64,000 bases of DNA from positions 133,198 to 197,197 of the forward strand of contig DLHO01000028.1 of the NCBI GenBank assembly GCA_002483265.1, given 5' to 3'. The DNA comes from Flavobacteriales bacterium UBA7666 (GTDB lineage: Bacteria; Bacteroidota; Bacteroidia; Flavobacteriales_D; Crocinitomicaceae). Below, piece after piece: positions 44,823 to 53,528 of this stretch; the first letter of the stretch is position 1; each line of letters starts with the position of its first letter. The notes beneath the pieces were generated by a model. That model had not been told where the DNA came from, did no database searches, and saw only the letters and a program-made list of their open reading frames with translations. The position numbers and the translations under genes were made by a program.

Positions 44823-45779
44823 ATGGTACCAGAATTTAAGAAATTAATGCGTAAAAGAGCTTCAAAAGGCCATTATGATCATAAAAAACCAATAAAATTG
44901 ATGTTTAAAGATGGCTTAATCGTAAACAAAAACACCCGCGAAAAAAGTCCTCCACCCTATCATCATGGTATGAGTATACAATCTCATGCATTCAGCTATT
45001 CGCATGAGGCATTTGAAGCCGACGAAGATCAGGAAGAGGTTGAACACATCCATTTTGAGGACACCGGTGAAGATCAAAATGAACTAGTAATGGCAAAAGC
45101 ATATGATTTGTCTAGTGAGGATAGCTATGCTACAGCTAAAGCATATGATGATGATGACATCCATCCTTCAGACGATTTAAATGAAGAACCAGCCGATCGA
45201 AACAATCCTTTTTCAGATGTTTTTCAGGTTGATGACCAGTTGTTTGAAGAAGAAAACTCGAATTCAGGAAATGGCTCCGCTATAGAAGACGAAGACATTA
45301 ATGATCAATTTGCCCGTGATTTGCAAGCCGTTCTGTCAGGTCAGAAAAGCTTAGCACAATTAACGGAGTATGCAGATGAGAGCAATGTAAAAGAAGCCGA
45401 AATGAAACAGACAAATGATAAATCTGTGCAACAGGTTGAAGAAAAAATGGTAAAAGATGAAGCCCTTTTTGAACAATTCGCGTTGGATATGAATCGGCTT
45501 CAAACCTTCCAATTGGGTGAAGTCCACCTGGAAGAAATTTTTGATAGTGCAGACGCTGACTTATTGAAGGAAAATTCGAAAAAACAAAAATTGGAAGAAG
45601 TAGTTACAGAGGCTGCAATGAGTTTGGACGGTATGGAAATGGCAGAAGATTTTGAATATATGGAATCTTTAACCGAATCAAATTCAGAGATCCTGAAAAG
45701 TACTGAAACCAACAATAACTACGAAGATGCCCAAATTATTGTTGATGAGGTGGAAACAAATGAATCAGTTGAATTATGA
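44823..45779 (+). CDS. Acidic low-complexity cluster protein
   Basis: I start at the ATG at 44823 (MVPEFKKLMRKRASKG), because the open frame from 44775 overlaps the previous gene and adds a leader rich in Leu. The product is about 318 residues, with a basic N-terminus of 60 residues and a long, very acidic remainder (EADEDQEEVEHIHFEDTGED, EDEDINDQFARDLQAVLSG). Short repeats AKAYD occur twice. It probably is partly disordered. The last four bases overlap the next gene's ATG. I see no known domain; a linker or charge-based binding role in the cluster is possible. Confidence 0.72.
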   Translation: MVPEFKKLMRKRASKGHYDHKKPIKLMFKDGLIVNKNTREKSPPPYHHGMSIQSHAFSYSHEAFEADEDQEEVEHIHFEDTGEDQNELVMAKAYDLSSEDSYATAKAYDDDDIHPSDDLNEEPADRNNPFSDVFQVDDQLFEEENSNSGNGSAIEDEDINDQFARDLQAVLSGQKSLAQLTEYADESNVKEAEMKQTNDKSVQQVEEKMVKDEALFEQFALDMNRLQTFQLGEVHLEEIFDSADADLLKENSKKQKLEEVVTEAAMSLDGMEMAEDFEYMESLTESNSEILKSTETNNNYEDAQIIVDEVETNESVEL

Positions 45780-46321
45780 ATAGACTCTTGAAACTTCAAA
45801 GTAGGGTTCAACGGTTTAGCCTGCCACCAAAAGATGGTTTTCAAATCAACGGAAGTGGATTAAAACAACCTGCGGTGCCTGTATCAACGCAAAATGCTTC
45901 CTCGGCCTATCTGCTTGTTGTAGGACAACTAATGCGTAGTGGTAGCAACACCCTACTTCCACGAATGTCTGTGCAATTGGAGGGAATTTTTGTTCAAGGT
46001 AAACGTTTGCCAGTAAAACCTGTCGTGGATTTTGCAAAAACGGATAGCAAAGGTTCTTTTGTGTTGATGGTCTCGTATCCAGTTGAACTAAAAAACAGCT
46101 TGTTACAAGCAAAAGCAAGAATCCAAGTTGCAGGTCAGGATGGGGCTTTCGAACTTTCGATTCTACCATACGAAGGTTCGGGGAATATCGAATGGAAGAA
46201 AATACTCAATGAAAAACCTGTAAACAGTGTTTTGCATCGATTGCATTTGCCTTCTGAAGAACAACTACTAAAGTCAAAACGGCTTGAATTAATAGCTGTT
46301 GATACCATAAAAATAAATTAA
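45776..46321 (+). CDS. Carboxypeptidase-regulatory-like cluster protein
   Basis: The 181-residue protein overlaps the previous gene by four bases (ATGA), a sign of translational coupling. Its centre, LLVVGQLMRSGSNTLLPRMS followed by VQLEGIFVQGKRLPVKPVV and TDSKGSFVLMVSYP, looks like a carboxypeptidase-regulatory or transthyretin-type beta sandwich. The N-terminus is short, basic and not a signal peptide. It lies just before the large peptidoglycan hydrolase and may act as an adaptor for it. That link is inferred from position only. Confidence 0.65.
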   Translation: MNRLLKLQSRVQRFSLPPKDGFQINGSGLKQPAVPVSTQNASSAYLLVVGQLMRSGSNTLLPRMSVQLEGIFVQGKRLPVKPVVDFAKTDSKGSFVLMVSYPVELKNSLLQAKARIQVAGQDGAFELSILPYEGSGNIEWKKILNEKPVNSVLHRLHLPSEEQLLKSKRLELIAVDTIKIN

Positions 46322-46351
46322 TCACTACTCACAATTAATAAAATTCAGATT

Positions 46352-49300
46352 ATGGAAAGTTTCATAAAAAGACGTCAAAAAAGAAATGTTTTACTTGAAA
46401 TTGAAAAGGCACAAAAGAAAATTCCTCAAGGCTTAGGCTATGGAAGGTCATTGTCAAATTTATCTTTGGCAAAAACCGGTACCTCCCATGATTACGTTGT
46501 AGCTAATAATGGAACCATAAATTATACTGCGGGAACGAATACGACACACCGCTATTTTTTCGAAGGAGACCAACAACCAACCTATACCCTAGTTGCCAAT
46601 GCAAGCGGATTAGTGCAGATTCCGGATAACGGAGTTGGCTTTGCACGATACGGAACAGTGGATGCCGGAGGAACTGATAATGGAGTTGTTTACGGTCCTG
46701 GAGATCATTTTTTACTACCTATTACGGCTGCAGCATTGTTCGGTTTGATGCGTCGATTGAATGCAAACAATCAGTTTACCGTTTCACTTGGAGACATGTC
46801 TTCTTCAAACGGAAGAGATCCATGGCAAACTGGTTTTCCTCATCATGCAGGTCATGGTCATAATGGAAACCGCACTGGTTTAGATATTGATTTTCGCTAT
46901 TTAAATGCTCAAGGAACTAGTTTTCAGGCGCCAAATGCATTTACCAGTCCGAATTTTAACCAAGCAAATAATCAAACACTTTTTGATACTGCCCGACTAT
47001 TTGGTTTCACTTTAAATTTCCAGGGAAACAGCGGTAATCTGAATAATGTAGCTCGAGAGAATGGACATAACGATCACGGACATCTTGGTTTTGTAAGAAA
47101 TAATGCGACAATTGTAACTACAACGTCAGGTTCCAGATCCCTTAGTCTTTCATACGAAAAAGCCCGCGTATCTGCCCTAAGTATTCCAAAAACCTGGGAT
47201 GTTCACACCGATAAAAGAATTCTGGAACTACATCCTGAAATAAGAATAACCGTTGCCGAATATATCAATTTGATGGATACCAAGCACGCAATGAAAATAC
47301 GCGTAACTGGTAATCCGTATCGTACATTTGAAGAACAAGATGAATTATATGCGCAAGGCAGAACGAAACCCGGAAAAATTGTAACGAATGCGCGTGCGGG
47401 AGAAAGTTATCACAATTATGGATTGGCCATTGATGTGGTAGAAATTAAACCGCAATTCGGTTACGACAAAGGCTATGACCAAAAGCGTTGGAGCTTAATT
47501 GGGAAAGAAGCCAAATCAATGGGCTTTGAATGGGGTGGAGATTTTAAAAGTTTTGTAGACAAACCCCATTTACAAATGACATTTGGGTACACTGAATCTC
47601 AATTATTGGCATTGGTCAAAAAAGGTATGTTGATAAAAGGTACCACCTATGTTCAATTGAATAATAAAACAAGCAAAGGCCAATCATGGTATAGCGGAGG
47701 ATTAGCCAACCCTCCTCTACGCATAAGTGCAAATGGGATTGAATTCCTGAAACGCTGTGAAGGATACCGTGATCATGTCTATGATGATGCAAACCCAAAT
47801 GTGCAAAACCCAACTACATGGACTGGTTTCTTAACCATTGGTCACGGTCATCGTTTAACAAATACGGAAGTGGAGGCTTACCGGCGCGGAACCTATCAGT
47901 TCCAAAACGGAATTACGGAAGCCCGGGCTGAAACTTTGTTGCAAAGTGATTTAGCATGGGCTCAAAACGAAGTCAATGATTTTGTCACAACCACATTGAA
48001 CCAACATCAATTTGATGCCACCGTAAGTTATGTCTATAATGCCGGCCCCGATAACACACTATCACGGAATTTTGGCAGGCATCTCAATGCAGGACGATTC
48101 GCGGAAGCCGCCCTTGAAATGGATATTGTGACTTCAAACCGTATCAAAGTAAGAGGTCTTTTCAAACGTAGAAATGCAGAGTACGATTTATTTGAAAATG
48201 GTGTTTACGGGAACGTTGATAATTATGAGGACGAGTTCTTAACATTCAAAACATCCGTAAGATTATCTACATCCAAGTCGTTCTCGGATCCTTTCCCCCA
48301 TATTAAAAGTGCTAAGTTTAAAGCCTTTTTACCTACCATTTTAAAGCATGAAGGAGGATTTGTAAATAATCCGGCTGATCCGGGAGGTGCTACCAATAAA
48401 GGAATAACCATAGCAACTTTTCAAAAATATGGAGAATCACTTTTAGCGATCGAACCGACTTTGGAGAATTTAAAACAATTGACCGATGAGCAAGCTGGGT
48501 TAATTTACGAGCAGATCTATTGGAACAAATTGTCAGGCGAAGACATCAAGGATGTACAGGTTGCCTATCAATACGTGGATTTCTATATCAATGCCGGATC
48601 AAATGCTATTCGTACCATGCAACGCACATTGAATGGATTAGGAAAACCGGTTCCTGTTACTGGAATTATGGATCGGGATACATTGGATGCAATAAATGCA
48701 TTGAATGGAGAACAAGTGTTCAACTCGTTCCGAGCAAAACGCATCCAATACTATGAGCATTTGGTACAAAAGAAACCTCAAATGGAACAATTCCTGAAAG
48801 GTTGGAAAACCCGTGCAAATAGTTTCGTTTATTCATCCAACGGAATCTCTGAAGGAAAAAGCTTTATCCATGCTTTTGGGTTGAATCCGGACGATTATAC
48901 CTGGGAAATACATAAGGTTAAGAAAGATGAAAGTTTGTGGTCCATTATTCGCAGCAAATGGAACCTTCCTGCTTCTGACGCATCGAATGTGAAAAAAGTA
49001 AAAGAACTTGTGGAGATGACCACTTCCAAAAATGGTAAAACAGACACATGGCAACCCGGATTAAACGATGCAATTCATATTCCGACAGCAAAAAAAGGTG
49101 CATCTCCTTCAAGTACAGGAAGTCTGAATCCAAACGATTATAACTGGACCACATATAAGGTTAAGGCCGATGAAGGATTGTGGTCAATTATCCGCAGTAA
49201 GTGGAATCTTCCGTCTTCTGACGCATCAAATGCCAAACAAGTAAAAGAACTTGCAGCAATGACCGCGGCAAAAAATGGGAAACCGGATTCCTGGCAGCCT

Positions 49301-50005
49301 GGTTTGAACGAAACAATTGAAATTCCGATTTCGAAGAAAGGTTCCGCTGCTCCTGCTCCTAGCCCTGCAAAACCGGCAAGTGGAACCAGTACACTTTCTG
49401 ATGGTTGGTTTTCTGATACCAAGATACGAATTGAAAAGATGAGCAAAGTAGATAATGGCGCTATGCCATCGGTAGCTGCAATTGTTTTACACAGAACGGT
49501 AAGTGATGATACAAATAACACGATTAAAGGATTTACCGGGAAAAGAGGAGCTCATTTCGTAGTAGGAAAAGATGGTGAAATCGTCCAAATAGTTGGAGTA
49601 AATAGAATGGCACCTCATACTGGAGAGATTCGATCGAGATGTGAGCAGGAGAAATCCTGCTCGGTTGATGACGACAAAATCATTAAAGCCATTTGGGCAG
49701 AAAAGATTAGTTACGGAGATCGAAAAGAAAAAGTACATAACCATGAAAAAAAGAAGTCTTATCCGAACAGATACCCTCATAACGGTGATGCTATTGGGAT
49801 TGAAGTAGTTGGAAACTATAAAGAGTCTACTAAAACATGGGATGCGGTTCCAACGGCTCAAGCAGATTCAACGGCCTATTTGGTGAATTTGCTGAAGAAA
49901 GAATTGAGTTTGACCAATGCGGATATTTATACTCATGAACAAATATCCTACAAAACAGAAGGTGAAGGGCTTACTGTTTATAACGCAATTAAGTCCAAGA
50001 TTTAA
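46352..50005 (+). CDS. Five-domain peptidoglycan hydrolase
   Basis: The 1217-residue protein carries five different wall-cutting modules. A MepA/LAS-type metallopeptidase lies at about 60-250 (HHAGHGHNGNRTGLDIDF, NGHNDHGHLGF). An M15 (VanY/CwlK-type) peptidase lies at about 280-415 (YRTFEEQDELYAQG, HNYGLAIDVV, PHLQMTFG). A GH24 lysozyme lies at about 455-610 (FLKRCEGYRDHVYDD, TIGHGH). A GH108/zliS-type lysozyme lies at about 660-830 (EGGFVNNPADPGGATNKGIT). Two LysM-like units lie at about 847-910 and 927-995. An N-acetylmuramoyl-L-alanine amidase ends it (AIVLHRTVSDD, THEQISY). It therefore can cut glycan strands, the amide bond and peptide bonds. There is no signal peptide, so it must be released by lysis or a non-Sec route. 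It ends the cluster, before a strong terminator. Confidence 0.9.
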   Translation: MESFIKRRQKRNVLLEIEKAQKKIPQGLGYGRSLSNLSLAKTGTSHDYVVANNGTINYTAGTNTTHRYFFEGDQQPTYTLVANASGLVQIPDNGVGFARYGTVDAGGTDNGVVYGPGDHFLLPITAAALFGLMRRLNANNQFTVSLGDMSSSNGRDPWQTGFPHHAGHGHNGNRTGLDIDFRYLNAQGTSFQAPNAFTSPNFNQANNQTLFDTARLFGFTLNFQGNSGNLNNVARENGHNDHGHLGFVRNNATIVTTTSGSRSLSLSYEKARVSALSIPKTWDVHTDKRILELHPEIRITVAEYINLMDTKHAMKIRVTGNPYRTFEEQDELYAQGRTKPGKIVTNARAGESYHNYGLAIDVVEIKPQFGYDKGYDQKRWSLIGKEAKSMGFEWGGDFKSFVDKPHLQMTFGYTESQLLALVKKGMLIKGTTYVQLNNKTSKGQSWYSGGLANPPLRISANGIEFLKRCEGYRDHVYDDANPNVQNPTTWTGFLTIGHGHRLTNTEVEAYRRGTYQFQNGITEARAETLLQSDLAWAQNEVNDFVTTTLNQHQFDATVSYVYNAGPDNTLSRNFGRHLNAGRFAEAALEMDIVTSNRIKVRGLFKRRNAEYDLFENGVYGNVDNYEDEFLTFKTSVRLSTSKSFSDPFPHIKSAKFKAFLPTILKHEGGFVNNPADPGGATNKGITIATFQKYGESLLAIEPTLENLKQLTDEQAGLIYEQIYWNKLSGEDIKDVQVAYQYVDFYINAGSNAIRTMQRTLNGLGKPVPVTGIMDRDTLDAINALNGEQVFNSFRAKRIQYYEHLVQKKPQMEQFLKGWKTRANSFVYSSNGISEGKSFIHAFGLNPDDYTWEIHKVKKDESLWSIIRSKWNLPASDASNVKKVKELVEMTTSKNGKTDTWQPGLNDAIHIPTAKKGASPSSTGSLNPNDYNWTTYKVKADEGLWSIIRSKWNLPSSDASNAKQVKELAAMTAAKNGKPDSWQPGLNETIEIPISKKGSAAPAPSPAKPASGTSTLSDGWFSDTKIRIEKMSKVDNGAMPSVAAIVLHRTVSDDTNNTIKGFTGKRGAHFVVGKDGEIVQIVGVNRMAPHTGEIRSRCEQEKSCSVDDDKIIKAIWAEKISYGDRKEKVHNHEKKKSYPNRYPHNGDAIGIEVVGNYKESTKTWDAVPTAQADSTAYLVNLLKKELSLTNADIYTHEQISYKTEGEGLTVYNAIKSKI

Positions 50006-50021
50006 TGAATCTTATGGTAAT

Positions 50022-50055
50022 AAAAAATGGGGGAAGTTAACTTCCCCCATTTTTT
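50022..50055. terminator. Perfect bidirectional terminator at the end of the cluster
   Basis: A 34-base perfect palindrome (AAAAAATGGGGGAAGTT and its complement) spans 50022-50055. It has six A on one side and seven T on the other, so it works in both directions: for the plus-strand cluster that stops at 50005 and the minus-strand gene that stops at 50056. Confidence 0.93.
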
Positions 50056-50676
50056 TTATGCTTTTGTCTGTGCTTGTTTTACAATTTTTGGCGCAGCCTT
50101 TTTAACTATTTTGTCCTTTGTTACGGGCTCAGGTTTTGTTTCTTGTTGTGCAGTGTTCTGCTCATTGATCTTCACATCCTTCACATCCTTCACAGGTTCT
50201 TGCTTCACATCAGTTGGGTTACCAGTAGTTGTTTCTTTTGGAATAGTTGCCTTTTCACTCCATCCAAAACCAGCAAATATCTCCGGGATAACGTAAACAA
50301 AAGCTTTGAAGGTTTCGTTCGAAACATTCCTGTTTTTCACAAGTATTTCGGCTTCAAGCGCATAGTTTATTTTTGTTCTGCCATTTGGATTAATGACTTG
50401 AGGGGGTAACCAAGTGATAAAATCATCTTCGCTATTGGCCGTGGTATTTCCAGTAGATTTAAGATTGAGAATACTTAGACTTTCGTACCCATTCGGTATT
50501 GGTAGTATGGAATCTTCTGCATAATCAATTTCATAGATTCCGGTATACATACCAAATTTAAGTCGATGTGCACGTTCGGCCTGGGTAAATGTTACGTCGA
50601 ACTTTAATGAAATTTTAGCACGATTTTTTGTTTTTCCACGAACTACTTTCAGTTCTAGGTTTTTAATTGTTGCCAT
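50056..50676 (-). CDS. Hypothetical protein with a Lys/Pro-rich tail
   Basis: The 206-residue protein has a first half that looks like a beta sandwich (KNLELKVVRGKTKNRAKISL, HRLKFGMYTGIYEIDYAED, YALEAEILVKNRNVSNETFK). It then has VYVIPEIFAGFGWSEKA and a low-complexity basic tail with repeated VKD and KK residues. No signal peptide is present. The gene converges on the five-domain hydrolase through a shared terminator. The beta pattern recalls the C-terminal parts of the cluster proteins, so it may belong to the same system, but this is a weak hint. No family is recognised. Confidence 0.7.
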   Translation of the reverse strand: MATIKNLELKVVRGKTKNRAKISLKFDVTFTQAERAHRLKFGMYTGIYEIDYAEDSILPIPNGYESLSILNLKSTGNTTANSEDDFITWLPPQVINPNGRTKINYALEAEILVKNRNVSNETFKAFVYVIPEIFAGFGWSEKATIPKETTTGNPTDVKQEPVKDVKDVKINEQNTAQQETKPEPVTKDKIVKKAAPKIVKQAQTKA

Positions 50677-51024
50677 GAATAGAGGTTTTATAAATCACGA
50701 TTAAATTAATCATTTTTATATGAATTAAAGTTGGCAAACGGGTATTTTTACACAATAATTTATGGCCTGCAAAATCGATAAAACTTTAAGCCTCAGCGTT
50801 CAACTCAGAGCAACGGAAGAGACCTTTCCTTTTGATCAAAATACGCTGGTTTCAAAAATGATGGGGAAATGAGTAAAATATCGTGCAACCAAGCAATGTG
50901 ATTTATCAAAAGGATAAAATGCAAAAAGCACATCCTTTTAACAGCTTCCGTTCGTGTAGATTTACGGAACAGATAAAAGAATGTGCTCGAATAAAAGGTA
51001 TTTTCGCTGAGCTTGCTCAATTCA
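50677..51024. other. Intergenic region
   Basis: About 350 bases between the start of the Lys/Pro-rich protein and the end of the carbonic anhydrase gene. A 71-codon minus-strand frame (50805-51020) is open, but its composition is not gene-like and it lacks any motif. No repeat or strong hairpin is seen. Confidence 0.5.
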
Positions 51025-51669
51025 TTATAAACCTAATCGCATGGTGTCCGAATAAAAGTTCACTTCACCCGTAGTAATATCATGTGTTCCTCCAACAATT
51101 CCGATTTGTCCGCTTTCAATCATTTCTTTCAGGATTGGACTGCGTTCCATAATTGACTTGACGGTTCTTTTTACATTGATTGTTGCAACGTTTTCCACGA
51201 ACTCAGCATTGCTTGAATTGCGGTTTTCTTTTGTTGCAGTTTCATCGTCAACAGCAGGTCTTATTTTTGTCAGCAATGCTGTCAGGTTTCCCATTTCAAC
51301 ATGATCACAAGCACCTTTTACTGCTCCGCATTTTGTATGTCCCAGAACTACAATGATTTTTGAGCCGGCTACTTTACATCCAAATTCCATACTACCTAAA
51401 ATATCTTCATTGAGAATGTTCCCGGCTATACGAACACTGAAAACGTCTCCAAGACCTTGATCAAAAATTAATTCGGCTGAAGTTCTACTATCAATACAGC
51501 TCAGAATTACAGCAAATGGGTGTTGTCCGTCTGATGTTTCATTGGCTTGTTGCAACAGATTTCGGTTCACTTTCAGGTTACTTACGAACCTTTTGTTTCC
51601 TTCTTTTAAAAGCTCCAAAGCCTTTGAAGGAGTAATGGCTGTCTGCATTTCTTTTGTTAAGGTTTTCAT
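51025..51669 (-). CDS. Beta-class carbonic anhydrase
   Basis: The 214-residue protein has the full zinc site of beta carbonic anhydrases: Cys58, Asp60 and Arg62 in LSCIDSR, and His111 and Cys114 in GHTKCGAVKG. It converts CO2 and water to bicarbonate in the cytosol. It lies 18 bases downstream of the bestrophin channel gene, and this pair suggests that bicarbonate or proton movement is coupled to anion flow. The start MKTLTKEM fits the family. Whether expression follows the TetR regulator is unknown. Confidence 0.92.
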   Translation of the reverse strand: MKTLTKEMQTAITPSKALELLKEGNKRFVSNLKVNRNLLQQANETSDGQHPFAVILSCIDSRTSAELIFDQGLGDVFSVRIAGNILNEDILGSMEFGCKVAGSKIIVVLGHTKCGAVKGACDHVEMGNLTALLTKIRPAVDDETATKENRNSSNAEFVENVATINVKRTVKSIMERSPILKEMIESGQIGIVGGTHDITTGEVNFYSDTMRLGL

Positions 51670-51687
51670 TTTGTTTGATTTTAATAA

Positions 51688-52581
51688 TTATAGTAAATAA
51701 AATTTTCCGGATTGGGATGGTTGTGGGACATCCGTTTCCTTTAAGAGTTGTTTGATATTTATTTCAATGGTTCTAGCAATAGCAGTCACAGCAGTGTCGG
51801 TTGGTCTGTTTTCAAATGGATCCTGCATGTGGGTTGCTGATTTTTCCAACAACAAGAACGCCGCAGAAATGAGCAGCAGTAAAGGGATTTCAAAAATTCC
51901 ACCAATGTCTTTTAACGAAACGGATAGTGTAATGACAAACAGGTAAATGATAGCATGGAGAAATAAGCTGTAAGTAACCGGAAAAACGGTTGATTTTATA
52001 CGTTCCGATTTTCCTTGAGAATCACACAAGCGAACAAGTGTATTGTCGAGTTGCACCTGCGCAAAAACATCTAACTGACCGGCTTCTTTTAGCTTTTTCA
52101 AATCCTTTGCGTTTAACTGAATCAATGCCAGGGGTTTATTTTGATGTTGTTCTAGTTCTTTCAGATCGTCAGGAGAAAGAAATTGTTCTAAGTTCTGGGT
52201 TGGATCTAAACCTCTCAGCGATTGGCCTAAACTGTAACACCAGGCAATTTGTCTGAACGCCATTTGTTTAATGATTGCGGAGTCACCATTCGAAGTCAGG
52301 GTTTGCAATTGAACGACAAAACTGCGTGAATCATTTACAATGGCTCCCCATACTTTACGCGCTTCCCACCACCTGTCGTAGGATTGACTTAACTTGAAGG
52401 AGAGAAGAATTGAAATGGCAGTTCCTATAAATGCAGGAATTGTCAAGGGCATTTCGGGGAGCAATTCTTTATACTTTTCAGTAATAAAAAGAACTGTTAA
52501 AGATACAATCAGCACATAAACCAAGTCGTATTTCACCTTGTTCAGTATGTAGGAAGCCGGAATTCGTTTCTTTAGCAACAT
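51688..52581 (-). CDS. Bestrophin-family anion channel
   Basis: I place the start at the ATG at 52581 (MLLKKRIPASYILNKVKYDL). The open frame runs back to 52692, but that would cover the divergent promoter. About 297 residues remain, with the bestrophin signature FKLSQSYDRWWEARKVWG (about 65-82) and four hydrophobic segments, including YDLVYVLIVSLTVLF and YSLFLHAIIYLFVITLS. Bacterial bestrophins form pentameric channels for chloride or other ions. The downstream carbonic anhydrase shares the operon, so bicarbonate is a likely permeant ion. This last point is inference. Confidence 0.88.
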   Translation of the reverse strand: MLLKKRIPASYILNKVKYDLVYVLIVSLTVLFITEKYKELLPEMPLTIPAFIGTAISILLSFKLSQSYDRWWEARKVWGAIVNDSRSFVVQLQTLTSNGDSAIIKQMAFRQIAWCYSLGQSLRGLDPTQNLEQFLSPDDLKELEQHQNKPLALIQLNAKDLKKLKEAGQLDVFAQVQLDNTLVRLCDSQGKSERIKSTVFPVTYSLFLHAIIYLFVITLSVSLKDIGGIFEIPLLLLISAAFLLLEKSATHMQDPFENRPTDTAVTAIARTIEINIKQLLKETDVPQPSQSGKFYLL

Positions 52582-52626
52582 AACGAAATGTTTAAGTTCG
52601 GTCAAAGATAGGAATAGTTTTTTATT

Positions 52627-52693
52627 TGATAGCAATACTATCACATAAAAAAGTATAAATAATTTTACTAGCTTTGTTACTTCGTTTAACAAA
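52627..52693 (+). promoter_or_regulatory. Divergent promoter region with two inverted repeats
   Basis: TTTGTTA-N7-TAACAAA lies at 52673-52693, and its left arm overlaps TAGCTTTG (52669-52676), a TAnnTTTG -7 match for the tetR gene. A second repeat, TGATAG-N5-CTATCA, lies at 52627-52643, nearer the bestrophin gene. Both sit between the divergent starts. The first is the better candidate for a TetR operator. Confidence 0.55.
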
Positions 52694-52709
52694 AGTAAAC
52701 CATACTCAA

Positions 52710-53384
52710 ATGAAGCTACAGTTGCAAATCAAAATGAATGAGGCTTTGTTCGTTCGAAATCCGGAAAGTTCCGAGTTAGGAAAGAATATCCTGAAACACA
52801 GTGTGGAACTTATTTACGAAGCAGGTTTTGAAGCGTTTACGTTCAAAAAACTGGCAACTAAAATTGGTACAACAGAGGCTGGTATTTACCGCTATTTTGA
52901 AAACAAGCACAAGTTGCTGGTATACTTAACAGCTTGGTACTGGGGTTGGCTCGAATTTCAAATTAGCTTTCACACCAACAATATTGACAATCCTTCGGTA
53001 AAATTAAAGCGCGTTATAAATCTGTTGGCAACCGCTGTGGAAGACGATGAAGAAACAACGCACATCAATGAAAGTTTGTTGCATCAAATTATTATTTCAG
53101 AAGGATCGAAAGCATACCTTACCAAGCAGGTGGGAGAAGATAATCAGCAACAGTTTTTTAAGCCGTATAAAGATCTTTGTGCAGTTATTGGAAACATTAT
53201 CTCAGAGTGCAATCCAACATACAAATACCCAAAATCACTTGCGTCTACGATTATTGAAATGGCACATTTTCAAAATTTCTTTATGAATCATTTGCCGTCG
53301 TTGACCGATTTTGGTGATACGAAAGAGGAAAGTGAAATTATTGCCTTTCTGAATGATTTGGTTTTTAGCAGTTTGAATAAGTAG
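52710..53384 (+). CDS. TetR-family transcriptional regulator
   Basis: About 224 residues from the ATG at 52710 (MKLQLQIKMNEALFVRN); the open frame begins at a TTG at 52674 that would lie within the operator. The helix-turn-helix is FTFKKLATKIGTTEAGIYRYFENKHKLLVYL (read here as its two helices, about residues 42-72). The rest is helical, as in ligand-binding TetR domains. It is divergent from the bestrophin/carbonic-anhydrase pair and probably represses it and itself through the inverted repeats between them. The ligand is unknown. Confidence 0.88.
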   Translation: MKLQLQIKMNEALFVRNPESSELGKNILKHSVELIYEAGFEAFTFKKLATKIGTTEAGIYRYFENKHKLLVYLTAWYWGWLEFQISFHTNNIDNPSVKLKRVINLLATAVEDDEETTHINESLLHQIIISEGSKAYLTKQVGEDNQQQFFKPYKDLCAVIGNIISECNPTYKYPKSLASTIIEMAHFQNFFMNHLPSLTDFGDTKEESEIIAFLNDLVFSSLNK

Positions 53385-53479
53385 GATTCTACCCGAAGGT
53401 TTCTTGTCAGGAATCGATTACCCCCCCCCAAGAATGCAGGCATATACTAAGAAACTCTAAATAGAAACCTATTTAAATG

Positions 53480-53508
53480 ATAAACGCCCGCTTTTAGCGG
53501 GCGTTTAT
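53480..53508. terminator. Bidirectional terminator between tetR and the M43 protease gene
   Basis: ATAAACGCCCGC pairs perfectly with GCGGGCGTTTAT around TTTTA. It lies 95 bases after the tetR stop and 20 bases after the stop of the minus-strand metalloprotease, and has T-rich and A-rich sides. Confidence 0.88.
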
Positions 53509-53528
53509 TTCAAATCGTTACCTTGTCT

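Noticed and set aside
37292..50005. Prophage or contractile injection system
   Set aside because: No sheath, tube, baseplate, capsid, terminase or portal-like protein could be recognised; only the wall hydrolase domains are phage-like.
50805..51020. 71-codon minus-strand frame just after the carbonic anhydrase gene
   Set aside because: Its composition is unlike a soluble or membrane protein, no family motif is visible, and the only support is an open frame in an AT-rich gap.
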